DNA of 9,267 bases from RBG-16-68-21 sp035286665 (GTDB taxonomy: Bacteria > Actinomycetota > Acidimicrobiia > Spongiisociales > UBA11373): assembly GCA_035286665.1 (NCBI GenBank), contig DATECY010000156.1, positions 1 through 9,267 on the forward strand. Direction: 5' to 3'. Below, piece by piece: positions 1-7,450 of the stretch. The number at the start of each line of letters is the position of its first letter. Positions within the stretch are counted from its first letter, which is position 1. The position numbers and the translations under genes are program-made. The notes below the pieces were generated by a model. That model did not search any database and was not told where the DNA came from. It was given only the letters and a program-made list of their open reading frames with translations.

Positions 1-2476
1 AGACCGCAGGCAGGGTGAGGCAGAACACGGAGACGGCGCCGCGTCGCTCATACGTGAGGTCGCCACCCATCAGCCGGGCGAGTTGACGGGACACGGTCAG
101 GCCGAGACCGACCGACTCGGTACGTCCGACGTTGGTGTGGGCACGCTGATATGGCTCGAAGATGAATCCTCGATGAGATGGCGCGATGCCGACACCGTCG
201 TCACACACCTCGAGCACCCACGAGTCGTCGGTGCGACGCGTGCGCACCACGATGGTGGGGCCGCCGTACCGGTCGGCATTGGTGAGCAGGTTGCGGATGA
301 TCTGACGAACTCTGATGGCATCGCCGAAGGCCTTAGCCGCGCCGTCGCGATCCTCGATCCGAACGTCCTTGCCGAGTCGACGCGCTCTCACCACCGCATC
401 GACCTGACTCCACAGGTCGATTGCGTCCCGGCCGACCGGCACCGAGCCCTGCTCGGCGCGGGAGGCGACGAGCAGGTCCTCGACGAGGTCGCCGACCTCG
501 GTGGCCTGTTCGTCGATGAGATCGACGAACGACGCAACGTCCTCCATGGCGAACTTGCCCAGCCCGTCGCGCAGCTCGTGGGCGAACCCGACGACCGCGG
601 TGAGGGGGGTGCGCAGCTCGTGGCTCACGGTGGCGACGAAGTCATCCTTCGATCGCACCAGCTCGCGCAATTGCTCGGTGGCTCTCACCCGGTCCGTGAT
701 GTCGTAGGACACGCCGATCACCCCGCCGACGCTTCCACCCTCCCAGATCGGGCTGTACCGGGTCTCGAACACCAACTCCCCGATCTCGTCGGTGGCGGTG
801 AAGGCATCGCCCCCCAACGCGCGGCGCAGGTTGCGGATCACCGACGGCGAGCCACGATGCAGTTCGAACACGGATCGGCCGACTGCCTCCCCGGCAGCCT
901 GCCCCAGCGACGCGAGCGCTTGACCCTCAGACAGCGTGTACACACCGCTGGCGTCGACGGCGAACAGAACGATCGGAGCGCCTGCCATCACCGTGCGCAG
1001 CCGTTGTTCGATCCTTCGCAGTGCGTGTTCGGCCTGCTGACGATCGGTGGCGTCGACGAAGGCGACGAGCACACCTGAGTAGTCGGCGGAGCCGTCGACC
1101 GTCGGAACCAGGGTCCGCATCACCCCGAAGTGGGGGCTGCCGGCATCGTCGATCATCGTGGTGCCCCACTCGCCCGTCGTGGCACCGCGGCGGATGGTAT
1201 CGATGACCCCGCGGAAGGCGGCGGCGTGCCCGGCTCCGATTCCCGCCGACGGGAGGTTCTCCGACGTGGCGAGCGGGTCGGTGGGCGATATGAGGGCTCT
1301 CGCCGTCTCGTTGACGTTACGTACCAGGGCAGTCGCCAGCAGGCGGTCGACCGATTCCTCGTCGAGCGTCTCGGCGGAATCCTGCGGAAGTGCGACCACC
1401 GGTGCGGTCACGTCGAGTTCCCACACCGGCACCGGCGACAGGTCGAACATGTTGCGGTAGTGCGCCTCGCTTTGGCGCAGCAGCATCTCGCTGCGAACCC
1501 GGCTGGTGATGTCGGTCACGTGTGCGAACAGATAGGCGGGCACCGACTTCTCGGTGACCACCGACATCCCGACCATCCCCCAGGACACGCTCCGGTCGCG
1601 GAGGCGCAGGCGGCACTCTTGCTGAAACGACCACTCGGCCGCGGACGCCAGTCGACCCACCCGATCGGTGTGCTCGTCTCGGGCCTCGGGGTGGACGTAC
1701 GAGAACCACGACGTCCGCAACAACGAGGCTTCGTCTCGACCGAGCATGTCGCACATCGCCTGATTCACCCGACGGAAGTTGCCGTCGAGATCGAGGATCG
1801 CCATCCCGCTTTGGGCGGTGGCGAACGCTGCGTCGAGCGTCCCCTCGACCCGGTTGAGGCGGTCGACGACGGTGTCCCGCTCGGCACGGAGGTCGAGCAC
1901 GACGTGACCGAGGATGTAGGCCGCAAAGCCACCGGCGAGGAAGCCGACCGAGTTGATGACGGCCTGAGCAAGCGGCAATTTGCCGACACCGAGTGTGGCG
2001 ACGGCCACATAGGAGACCGTCATCATCGGCGGCGCGAATCGGGCGTGCCGGGCCGTGAGCGTGAGGGGGAACAGCACGGCGAAGACGCCGAACCAGATCA
2101 TGAATGTGGCCGTGCCGGTCCCCCCCGCCTGCTCCCCGACGAGTACGAGGGTTCCCACCGACAGGCCGGCGCGAATGAGGGCGAGTTGGGCGTCCCGCTG
2201 GAACAGGCCGGTGGCCGCCACCGAGCCGAGCACGAAGAGGATGCCGGCCAGCGACCACTCCCAGACGCCGGTGTCGTTGGATGCCCACACATACCCGGCG
2301 TGGGCGACGAATGCGGCTACGACGAGCGGCTCGATGCGGGTGAACGCCGCACCTGCCGATCCCCTCTGGGTCGGAATCGACGTGGTGTCCTCCGGGAGCA
2401 GTTGGCGATGTATCGGACGAAGAACGCGGGGACTGAAGGAGGAGGAGGAGGCGCGCGGTCGGGCGCTGGATTCCAC
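1..2476 (-). CDS. Membrane-anchored multi-PAS sensor histidine kinase (3' end outside window)
   Basis: This is the input half of a two-component system: it senses a signal, autophosphorylates on His and passes the phosphate to a response regulator not present here. Read on the minus strand, it has about five or six hydrophobic segments (roughly residues 50-205) and a short linker. Three PAS-type domains follow: about 215-335 (AILDLDGNFRRVNQAM), 337-485 (EAHYRNMFDLSPVPVWELD) and 487-605 (ending VIGVSYDITDRV). The H-box SHELRTPL has His619. The ATPase domain shows an N-box (IIRNLLTNADRYGG, about 727), G1 (CDDGVGIA, about 760), FEPYQRAH and G2 (VGLGL, about 791). All catalytic motifs are present, and only the last residues are missing at the left edge. 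The start is uncertain. GTG at 2476 is the best in-frame candidate but has no clear ribosome-binding site, and the frame stays open upstream into a repeat array. It is probably monocistronic. The ligand is unknown. Confidence 0.93.
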   Translation of the reverse strand, partial: MESSARPRASSSSFSPRVLRPIHRQLLPEDTTSIPTQRGSAGAAFTRIEPLVVAAFVAHAGYVWASNDTGVWEWSLAGILFVLGSVAATGLFQRDAQLALIRAGLSVGTLVLVGEQAGGTGTATFMIWFGVFAVLFPLTLTARHARFAPPMMTVSYVAVATLGVGKLPLAQAVINSVGFLAGGFAAYILGHVVLDLRAERDTVVDRLNRVEGTLDAAFATAQSGMAILDLDGNFRRVNQAMCDMLGRDEASLLRTSWFSYVHPEARDEHTDRVGRLASAAEWSFQQECRLRLRDRSVSWGMVGMSVVTEKSVPAYLFAHVTDITSRVRSEMLLRQSEAHYRNMFDLSPVPVWELDVTAPVVALPQDSAETLDEESVDRLLATALVRNVNETARALISPTDPLATSENLPSAGIGAGHAAAFRGVIDTIRRGATTGEWGTTMIDDAGSPHFGVMRTLVPTVDGSADYSGVLVAFVDATDRQQAEHALRRIEQRLRTVMAGAPIVLFAVDASGVYTLSEGQALASLGQAAGEAVGRSVFELHRGSPSVIRNLRRALGGDAFTATDEIGELVFETRYSPIWEGGSVGGVIGVSYDITDRVRATEQLRELVRSKDDFVATVSHELRTPLTAVVGFAHELRDGLGKFAMEDVASFVDLIDEQATEVGDLVEDLLVASRAEQGSVPVGRDAIDLWSQVDAVVRARRLGKDVRIEDRDGAAKAFGDAIRVRQIIRNLLTNADRYGGPTIVVRTRRTDDSWVLEVCDDGVGIAPSHRGFIFEPYQRAHTNVGRTESVGLGLTVSRQLARLMGGDLTYERRGAVSVFCLTLPAV

Positions 2477-2481
2477 GCAGA

Positions 2482-2579
2482 GCGATGGGCGAAGAGCGAA
2501 AGGCGATGAGCGATGAGCGAAGAGCCAGGAGCCAAGAGCCAAGAGCCAAGAGCCAAGAGCCAAGAGCCAAGAGCCAAGT
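2482..2579. repeat. Heptanucleotide tandem repeat array A (14 units)
   Basis: Fourteen consecutive 7-bp units each begin with GC. The left units are degenerate (GCGATGG, GCGAAGA, GCGAAAG, GCGATGA twice, GCGAAGA, GCCAGGA). They are followed by six identical GCCAAGA copies and a final GCCAAGT. The array lies just upstream of the histidine kinase start and keeps all minus-strand frames open, which produces spurious Leu/Trp-rich translations. A gradient from degenerate to identical units suggests replication slippage from one end. Confidence 0.9.
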
Positions 2580-2640
2580 CCGGAGTTCCCGCGAACCTTC
2601 TGACCAGTCACCTCCACGCGCCGAACGTGACACCCCGGCT

Positions 2641-2690
2641 TTCGCCCATCGCCGGCCGAGCGCAGCGAGGCCCATCGCCCATCGCCGGAG
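2641..2690. repeat. Short TCGCCCA/TCGCCGG repeats around a GGCC hairpin, downstream of the dehydrogenase gene
   Basis: TCGCCCA followed by TCGCCGG occurs on both sides of a GGCC(2654-2657)/GGCC(2669-2672) inverted repeat that encloses GAGCGCAGCGA. The unit length is 7 bp and the unit sequence matches the complement of degenerate units in array A. The whole lies within about 55 bases of the dehydrogenase stop codon. The hairpin might help terminate the minus-strand operon, but there is no T tract, so this is listed as a repeat. Confidence 0.6.
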
Positions 2691-2696
2691 GTGGCC

Positions 2697-3461
2697 TTAC
2701 CTCGGGCCCATCCTGGCTCCGGCGTCGAGGCGGATCACCTCGCCGTTGAGCAGGCTGTTCTCCATGATGTGGACGACGAGGCGAGCGAATTCATCGGGCG
2801 CTCCGAGACGTTTGGGGAAGACGTGGACGGCAGCCAATTGCTGTTTCAGTTCGGGGCTCGCCGAATCGAGCAGCGGGGTGTCCATGATGCCCGGGGCGAT
2901 CGTCATCACCCTGATCCCATACGAGGCAAGGTCCCTGGCCAGCGGGAGGGTCATGGCGGCCACCGCCCCCTTCGAAGCGGAGTAGGCAGCCTGGCCGATC
3001 TGACCTTCGAAGGCGGCAATCGAAGCAACGTTGACGATCAACCCGCGCTCGTCGTCGGGGCCCGGTTCGTTGGCGGTCATGTGCTTGGCGGCGCGGCGGG
3101 TGACGTCGAAGGTGCCGACCAGGTTGACCTGCACCACGAACTCGAACAGATCGAGCGGAAAGAGGTCCCCCGATCGGGTGACCACCCGATGGGCGGGTGC
3201 CACTCCGGCAGCGTTCACGCACAGGCTCAGCCCGCCGAGCGCCTCGGCGGCGTGGTCGACCGCTGCCTCCACGTCATCGGGCATCCGCACGTCGGCGGCG
3301 ACGAAGACCCCACCGACTTCGGCGGCCAAAGCCGCGCCGGCAGAGTTGGGGAGATCAAGGATCGCCACCTTTGCCCCGCCTGCGGCCAGCTCACGCGCCG
3401 TGGCTCCACCGAGGCCCGAGGCTCCTCCGGTGACGAGCGCCCGGGTTCCGGCAACCTGCAT
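2697..3461 (-). CDS. Short-chain dehydrogenase, 3-hydroxyacyl-CoA dehydrogenase type II (HSD17B10-like)
   Basis: A 254-aa classical SDR oxidoreductase, predicted to be cytoplasmic and NAD-dependent. Family relatives oxidise 3-hydroxyacyl-CoA or 2-methyl-3-hydroxyacyl-CoA in fatty-acid or branched-chain degradation. Visible motifs are the nucleotide-binding TGGASGLG (11-18), an acidic Asp36 at the end of the second strand (which favours NAD), NAAG (83-86), Asn113, catalytic Ser147, and Tyr160/Lys164 in YSASK. It also has FEGQIGQAAYSASKGAVA, GIRVMTIAPG and LNGEVIRLDAGARM, which closely resemble the mitochondrial HSD17B10 family from end to end at normal length. The ATG at 3461 is supported by AAAGGAG six bases upstream. 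It is the last gene of the minus-strand operon, 40 bp after the HAD gene. The exact acyl-CoA or alcohol substrate cannot be read from the sequence. Confidence 0.93.
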   Translation of the reverse strand: MQVAGTRALVTGGASGLGGATARELAAGGAKVAILDLPNSAGAALAAEVGGVFVAADVRMPDDVEAAVDHAAEALGGLSLCVNAAGVAPAHRVVTRSGDLFPLDLFEFVVQVNLVGTFDVTRRAAKHMTANEPGPDDERGLIVNVASIAAFEGQIGQAAYSASKGAVAAMTLPLARDLASYGIRVMTIAPGIMDTPLLDSASPELKQQLAAVHVFPKRLGAPDEFARLVVHIMENSLLNGEVIRLDAGARMGPR

Positions 3462-3501
3462 GTCCTGCTCCTTTCAGAGCGTATGTGAATCTGGCCCTGA
3501 T

Positions 3502-4452
3502 CTACACATGGCCGGGAGGCCGGGGTATGTCGGCGAATGCCCGCCCGCGATCGGTGAGGATCCCGTCGGCGATCTGGTCGAGCGAGTCCATGAGCCACAG
3601 GTAGGCGGCCTCACCTTCTCGGAAGTCGGCTTCGGCCATCCCCTGGATGCGCCCCTGCTCCTGCAGCTCGCGGACTCCCCTGAAATTGCTCCTCGGCTCG
3701 GTCGTGTACACGCCCAGCGTCTTGCCGCCGCGCTCGTTGACGATCGAGAAGCACGGCACGTCGCTCGGGCCGTCGGCGATGTAGATCATGTTGCGGATCG
3801 GCACCCGCCGCTGCTCCTGGCCCATGCGCGCGTTCACGTCGATCGTCGGGTTCTTGTTGACGCCCTTGTTGATCTCGAAGATCGCCCGGGTCTTGGCAGT
3901 GTTGTCGATCATGTATCCGAGGTGGCTGATCGGGTGATGGTCCGGGTCGACGTCGAGGTGATCCTGATAGCCGGGTGGCGCCAGTTGCTCGATGTATGAG
4001 TTCGCCCAAATCCCATCGAGGTGAGGGGCGATGACGCTTCCCTCGATCATCGGCTTGATCCCGGTGGACACCACGTAGTGCTCCACCGTGATCCCCTCGG
4101 CGGCATACGCCTGCTTCTCCGCCACCCGAGCACGGGTCGCCTCGAGGAACTCGGGGATGCCCGGGGCCGGCACGATCAACGCTCCCAACTCGCGGAGACG
4201 GTCGTTGGTCAGACCTTCGAACACACCCGATTCGACGTACGAGAGGATGTGCAGCAGGTAGGCGCCGTCTCTGGATACGAGGACACCGCGCCGGGCGTAG
4301 TGGTCGACGAGGCCGTCGACCTCGCTCCAGAATTCGGCTCCATCGACCCCGTAGGCGTCGAACAGCGGCTCCTGCTGGTTACCCGGAATCAGAGTGCGGT
4401 CGAAGTCCCAGAGGAAGGCGATGACCGTCTGGGTGAACAGGGGTACCGGCAT
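3502..4452 (-). CDS. HAD-superfamily hydrolase, probable phosphatase
   Basis: A 316-aa soluble haloacid dehalogenase-like protein, most likely a phosphomonoesterase of the phosphoserine phosphatase-like type. All four HAD motifs are visible. Motif I is WDFDRTLIPG with nucleophile Asp16 and acid/base Asp18. Motif II is VVSTG (Ser129/Thr130), motif III is probably Lys187 in NTAKTR, and motif IV is IADGPSD with Asp227 and Asp231. The helical cap lies between motifs I and II. A segment from about 160 to 215 (rich in Asp, His and Asn, including DVDPDHHPISH) is longer than in minimal phosphatases and may contribute to substrate choice. ATG at 4452 is only 6 nt after the stop of the upstream 125-aa gene, so translational coupling is likely; no strong separate ribosome-binding site is seen. 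The substrate is unknown. Confidence 0.88.
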   Translation of the reverse strand: MPVPLFTQTVIAFLWDFDRTLIPGNQQEPLFDAYGVDGAEFWSEVDGLVDHYARRGVLVSRDGAYLLHILSYVESGVFEGLTNDRLRELGALIVPAPGIPEFLEATRARVAEKQAYAAEGITVEHYVVSTGIKPMIEGSVIAPHLDGIWANSYIEQLAPPGYQDHLDVDPDHHPISHLGYMIDNTAKTRAIFEINKGVNKNPTIDVNARMGQEQRRVPIRNMIYIADGPSDVPCFSIVNERGGKTLGVYTTEPRSNFRGVRELQEQGRIQGMAEADFREGEAAYLWLMDSLDQIADGILTDRGRAFADIPRPPGHV

Positions 4453-4458
4453 ACCCGG

Positions 4459-4836
4459 TCAGGGTACTTCGGGACCCCCGAAGCGAACGCCTTCGTCGTC
4501 GGGCCACCAGGGCTGCAACGTGACCGGTGTCCCCCGGAGTGCCCGGTGGGCCTCACCCATCCGTGCAGCCGGCACGATCACCGACACCTGCCACTCGGGT
4601 CCTGCAGCCGTCCGCGACAACGCGGCGAGTGGCTCGAGGCGCTGGCGGTCGCTGGGGAACCATTCGACGATCCCGCGTTCCGGTGCAACCACCGCCACAC
4701 CGTCGAGGTCGGCGACGCCCGTGTAGCCGGCGAGTGGTGTCTCGATCACGGAGCCCTCGTAGTGGAGGTGGATCGACGCCGCCGTGGACGCGGCGGTATG
4801 GTGGGTAACCCTGACCGCCGCTGCCGTGAGCACCAC
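4459..4836 (-). CDS. Uncharacterised 125-aa protein
   Basis: I do not recognise this family. It is the first gene of the minus-strand operon and starts at GTG 4836, supported by a strong GGGAGGA sequence a few bases upstream. The protein has no membrane segment, cysteine motif or clear catalytic signature. It alternates short hydrophobic strands with charged turns (VAVVAPERGIVEWFP, WQVSVIVPAARMG), suggesting a small alpha/beta or beta-rich fold, and ends in an acidic, tryptophan-containing tail (PWWPDDEGVRFGG). The stop lies 6 nt before the HAD gene. The good ribosome-binding site, the tight coupling and the lack of a competing gene on the other strand support it as real. A substrate-binding or regulatory partner of the HAD phosphatase is possible but is inference. 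Confidence 0.7.
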   Translation of the reverse strand: MVLTAAAVRVTHHTAASTAASIHLHYEGSVIETPLAGYTGVADLDGVAVVAPERGIVEWFPSDRQRLEPLAALSRTAAGPEWQVSVIVPAARMGEAHRALRGTPVTLQPWWPDDEGVRFGGPEVP

Positions 4837-4942
4837 GAGATCCTCCCTGTCACTTGATTACACCAATGTAGTTTACCCGGGCACGACGACTCGCGCGGGG
4901 AAGTCGCATCCGGCAGCCCTCCCTCGGCAGACTGGCACGCTC
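4837..4942. promoter_or_regulatory. Divergent promoter/operator region with TACA-N4-TGTA inverted repeat
   Basis: This 106-bp gap separates the divergent HAD/dehydrogenase operon (minus) from the aconitase X operon (plus). It contains the most AT-rich stretch nearby, with the inverted repeat TACACCAATGTA at 4859-4870. A TAGTTT that could act as a plus-strand -10 lies at 4869-4874, and TGTAAT can be read on the minus strand over the same palindrome. The ribosome-binding site GGGAGGA of the minus-strand gene sits at its left end. An operator shared by both operons is an inference from position and symmetry; the half-sites are only 4 bp. Confidence 0.4.
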
Positions 4943-6208
4943 ATGACACTCGTCCTGACCAAACGTGACCGTGCGATGGCATCGGGTGCCCATGGAGATG
5001 CCGCGGCGACCGCGATGAGAATCCTCACCCGCATCGCCGAAGCCGACGGGGCCGCCCGGCTCATCGACGTCACGTCGGCACACATCGACTCCTGCCTCTA
5101 CCACGGCGAGGCAGGCCTCGACTTCGCCGAGCGCCTCGCCGACGCCGGAGGCCGCGTGGTGGTGCCGACCACCCTCAACGTGGCGTCCCTCGACCTGCTG
5201 CACCCTCACCTCGTGCACGCCGACGAACGGCTGGTCGATCGGGGCCGCCGCCTCATGGCCGCCTATGTCGCGATGGGAGGAACACCGACGTGGACCTGCG
5301 CCCCCTATCAGTCGGCACACCGACCCGGCCTCGGGGAACATGTGGCGTGGGCCGAGTCCAACGCCATCGTGTTCGCCAACTCGGTGCTCGGAGCCCGGAC
5401 CAATCGGTACGGAGACTTCATCGACATCTGCGCCGCGCTGACGGGGCGAGTGCCCGAGTCGGGGCTGCACCTCGACGAACACCGACGCGCCCGGGTCGTG
5501 TTCCGCCTCGTCGCCATCCCGGAGTCGCTCGCCACCGCCGAGGTGCTGTACCCGGTGCTCGGCCATCTCATCGGCCGCGCTGCCGGCACCCGGGTTCCGG
5601 CCATCGTCGGACTCGCACCCGATGCGCCAGAGGACGGCCTCAAGGCGCTGGGTGCGGCCGCCGCATCATCGGGCGGGGTCGCCATGTTCCACGCCGTGGG
5701 AAGGACCCCGGAGGCCCCGACCCTGCAAGCCGCACTTGGGGGACGCGCCGCGGAGAGGACGATCGACGTGGACCTCGGCGTACTCCGAGCCGCTCGCGAC
5801 GAGTTGACCACCGACGCCGACGGCCCGCTGTCGGCGGTCAGTGTCGGCACCCCCCACTTCTCGGTGGCGGAGTTCCGCACCCTCGCAGCCCTCATCGAGG
5901 GCCACACCGTCGCACCCGGCATCGAGTTCTACGTGAACACGAGCCGCGAGGTCCTTGCCGAGGCGGCGGCCGAAGGTACCGTCCACCCGTTGCGCGCCGC
6001 CGGCATCGAGGTGGTCACCGACACCTGCACGTACATCACGCCCATCCTGCGCCACACGACCGGCGTGGTGATGACGAACTCGGGCAAGTGGGCGTGGTAC
6101 GCCCCCAGTAACCTGGGAGTGGCCGTGGCGTTTGGGAGCCTCGAAGACTGCGTGCTGTCGGCCACGACCGGGCGTATCACCCGAGACGAGGCGGTCTGGG
6201 GTGGCTGA
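4943..6208 (+). CDS. Aconitase X large (catalytic) subunit
   Basis: Large subunit of a two-subunit (type II) aconitase X, an iron-sulfur hydro-lyase. Characterised relatives are cis-3-hydroxy-L-proline dehydratase in bacteria and 5-phosphomevalonate dehydratase in archaea. The 421-aa protein shows AHIDSCLYHGEAG (46-58), VPTTLNV (74-80), TWTCAPYQ (116-123), WAESNAIVFANSVLGARTNR (136-155), TDTCTY (359-364) and NSGKWAWYAP (379-388). Conserved-looking cysteines at 51, 119, 163 and 362 are candidates for the cluster ligands (inference). The frame is open upstream to an ATG at 4784, but the first 53 residues are unlike the family and overlap the divergent gene. ATG 4943 gives the expected N-terminus although no strong ribosome-binding site precedes it. 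Its end overlaps the small-subunit gene by 8 nt. The substrate is not decided by the context. Confidence 0.93.
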   Translation: MTLVLTKRDRAMASGAHGDAAATAMRILTRIAEADGAARLIDVTSAHIDSCLYHGEAGLDFAERLADAGGRVVVPTTLNVASLDLLHPHLVHADERLVDRGRRLMAAYVAMGGTPTWTCAPYQSAHRPGLGEHVAWAESNAIVFANSVLGARTNRYGDFIDICAALTGRVPESGLHLDEHRRARVVFRLVAIPESLATAEVLYPVLGHLIGRAAGTRVPAIVGLAPDAPEDGLKALGAAAASSGGVAMFHAVGRTPEAPTLQAALGGRAAERTIDVDLGVLRAARDELTTDADGPLSAVSVGTPHFSVAEFRTLAALIEGHTVAPGIEFYVNTSREVLAEAAAEGTVHPLRAAGIEVVTDTCTYITPILRHTTGVVMTNSGKWAWYAPSNLGVAVAFGSLEDCVLSATTGRITRDEAVWGG

Positions 6209-6605
6209 CCGGATGCTTCTCGCCGGAGCCGCGACCGGAACGGCGCTCGTGCTCGACGAGCCGCTGTCGATGTGGGGCGGACTCGATCCGGAGACCGGGG
6301 AGATCATCGATCGCCGCCACCCACAATCCGGCGTCCTCGCCACGGGCCGGGTGCTGGTGATGCCGTCGGGGCGGGGATCGTCGTCGTCGTCGAGCGTGCT
6401 CGCCGAGGCGATCAGGCTCGGAACGGCCCCGGTGGCGGTGGTTCTCGCCGAGCCCGACGACATCGTCCTGCTCGGGGCGCTCGTCGCCGAGGAGCTGTAC
6501 GGCATCACTTGCCCGGTGGTCGTGGCCGAACCGAGTACCTACTCCCGCCTCCACACGGGCCTCCAGGTGTCGATCACCCTCACGGGCATCGAGATCCGCT
6601 CATGA
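6201..6605 (+). CDS. Aconitase X small (swivel-domain) subunit
   Basis: A 134-aa partner of the large subunit, carrying the swivelling domain that closes over the active site (DUF126-type). Diagnostic motifs are EPLSMWGGLDPETGEIIDRRHP (20-41, written here as a family hallmark region) and the PSGRGSSSSSS loop (55-65), which supplies the serine equivalent to the catalytic serine of aconitases. In bacterial type I and eukaryotic proteins both parts are fused; here they are separate. GTG 6201 overlaps the large-subunit stop by 8 nt, which fits translational coupling and 1:1 production. ATG 6213 is an alternative start that would shorten the protein by four residues. The stop TGA shares ATGA with the start of the next gene. 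The run of TCG codons encodes the conserved serine loop and is not a random expansion. Confidence 0.92.
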   Translation: MADRMLLAGAATGTALVLDEPLSMWGGLDPETGEIIDRRHPQSGVLATGRVLVMPSGRGSSSSSSVLAEAIRLGTAPVAVVLAEPDDIVLLGALVAEELYGITCPVVVAEPSTYSRLHTGLQVSITLTGIEIRS

Positions 6606-6919
6606 GCACCTCGACCTCGGCTCCGCAGGAGTGCGCGGTCTGCGGTGAACTGGGCCATCTCGAATACGGTGCGCAGAAGGGTGGCCGCCCGGATGATGAC
6701 CGGTTCATCCCCAGGGCCATGGATCGGCTCGTCGAGGTGCGTGATCTCGGCTCCGACGGCAGCCGCGAACACCGGCTGTTGCGATGCCCGGAATGCCACC
6801 GGTACTTCCGCTACGACACCGACTACGAGTTCATCGTCCCCGGCACCGAGGACTCCCAGTCCCTCGCCCGGCTCAGCGACGATCAAGCCGCGGCCCTCAT
6901 CGCCGGCGACGGGCAGTAG
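6602..6919 (+). CDS. Small zinc-ribbon protein coupled to aconitase X
   Basis: A 105-aa protein of unrecognised family. Two CxxC pairs, CAVC (Cys11/Cys14) and CPEC (Cys62/Cys65), form a probable four-cysteine zinc ribbon with a 47-residue insertion between the knuckles. The pattern after the second pair, HRYFRYDTDYEFIVPGTEDSQ, contains a Tyr/Phe-rich segment followed by an acidic tail. No membrane segment or signal peptide is visible. The ATG overlaps the TGA of the aconitase X small subunit in an ATGA, so translation is directly coupled to it. Possible roles are a metal or iron-sulfur accessory factor for aconitase X, or an RNA- or DNA-binding regulator; neither is shown by the sequence. The coding call is strong because the frame, cysteine pairs and overlap agree. 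Confidence 0.83.
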   Translation: MSTSTSAPQECAVCGELGHLEYGAQKGGRPDDDRFIPRAMDRLVEVRDLGSDGSREHRLLRCPECHRYFRYDTDYEFIVPGTEDSQSLARLSDDQAAALIAGDGQ

Positions 6920-6941
6920 CGTGACGGGCCGGAGGCCCATC

Positions 6942-7412
6942 GTGAGCGACTACGAGATCCAGCTGATCGAACCGGCCGAAGCGCGGCCGCTGCGCCGGGC
7001 CCTCCTGCATCCGGCGCTCCCACCGGCCGCGGTCGACTACGAGGCCGACACCGACCCGTCCGCACGCCACATCGGGGCGTTCAAGGACGGCGTGCTCGTC
7101 GGCATCGCCACCATCCACCCCCAGTCGATGCCGTCGATGACCAGGACCGGCGCATGGAGGTTGCGCGACATCGCGGTCGATCACGGCCATCGCGGACGCG
7201 GGGTCGGAGCGTGGCTGGTCGAGCGCTGTTTGGAGCACGCATCGGCCACCGGCGGAAGCGTGGCGTGGTGCACCGCCCGGGTCGGCGCCTACGGATTCCT
7301 CGAGCACCTCGGTTTTCGTCGCGCCGGCGCGCCGATCGACGACGCCCAGGACGGGCCTCAGTACCTGATGTCCGCCGAGTTGGGTCCAGTGGAGAAGAGC
7401 TGGAAGCTGTAG
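6942..7412 (+). CDS. GNAT-family N-acetyltransferase
   Basis: A 156-aa acetyl-CoA-dependent acyltransferase. Motif A is clear at 75-94 (LRDIAVDHGHRGRGVGAWLV), with the RGRGVG pyrophosphate loop at 84-89. AYGFLEHLGFRR (116-127) is the usual motif B, where the conserved Tyr lies near the CoA thiol. Length and layout are standard for single-domain GNATs. The start was set at GTG 6942 because GGAGG lies six bases upstream; GTG 6921 is in frame but has no such signal. It is the last gene of the aconitase X operon, 22 bp after the zinc-ribbon gene. The acceptor is unknown; an amino acid, polyamine or protein N-terminus are all possible. The stop codon lies 3 bp before a heptamer repeat array. Confidence 0.9.
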   Translation: MSDYEIQLIEPAEARPLRRALLHPALPPAAVDYEADTDPSARHIGAFKDGVLVGIATIHPQSMPSMTRTGAWRLRDIAVDHGHRGRGVGAWLVERCLEHASATGGSVAWCTARVGAYGFLEHLGFRRAGAPIDDAQDGPQYLMSAELGPVEKSWKL

Positions 7413-7415
7413 AAC

Positions 7416-7450
7416 GCTGTCCGCTGTCCGCTGTCCGCTGTCCGCTGTCC
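7416..7450. repeat. Heptanucleotide tandem repeat array B (GCTGTCC x5)
   Basis: Five perfect copies of GCTGTCC begin 4 bp after the acetyltransferase stop codon and end in GCAAGAGG. Read as CCGCTGT units ending in CCGCAAGAGG, it has the same unit form (CCGCnnT) as array C read from the opposite strand. Confidence 0.95.

Noticed and set aside
536..600. Second histidine phospho-acceptor (AHELRDGL) after the H-box
   Set aside because: It lies where kinases normally have a GFAELL-type second-helix sequence; the resemblance to an H-box is coincidental.
83..2509. Long open frames on the plus strand opposite the histidine kinase (331 and 459 codons)
   Set aside because: The minus strand reads an uninterrupted multi-domain kinase with every catalytic motif. 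The plus-strand translations are Arg/Gly/His-rich with no family resemblance, as expected for GC-rich shadow frames.
4784..4942. N-terminal extension of the aconitase X large subunit to ATG 4784
   Set aside because: The 53 extra residues are unlike the family, overlap the divergent gene and its ribosome-binding site, and cross the probable promoter.
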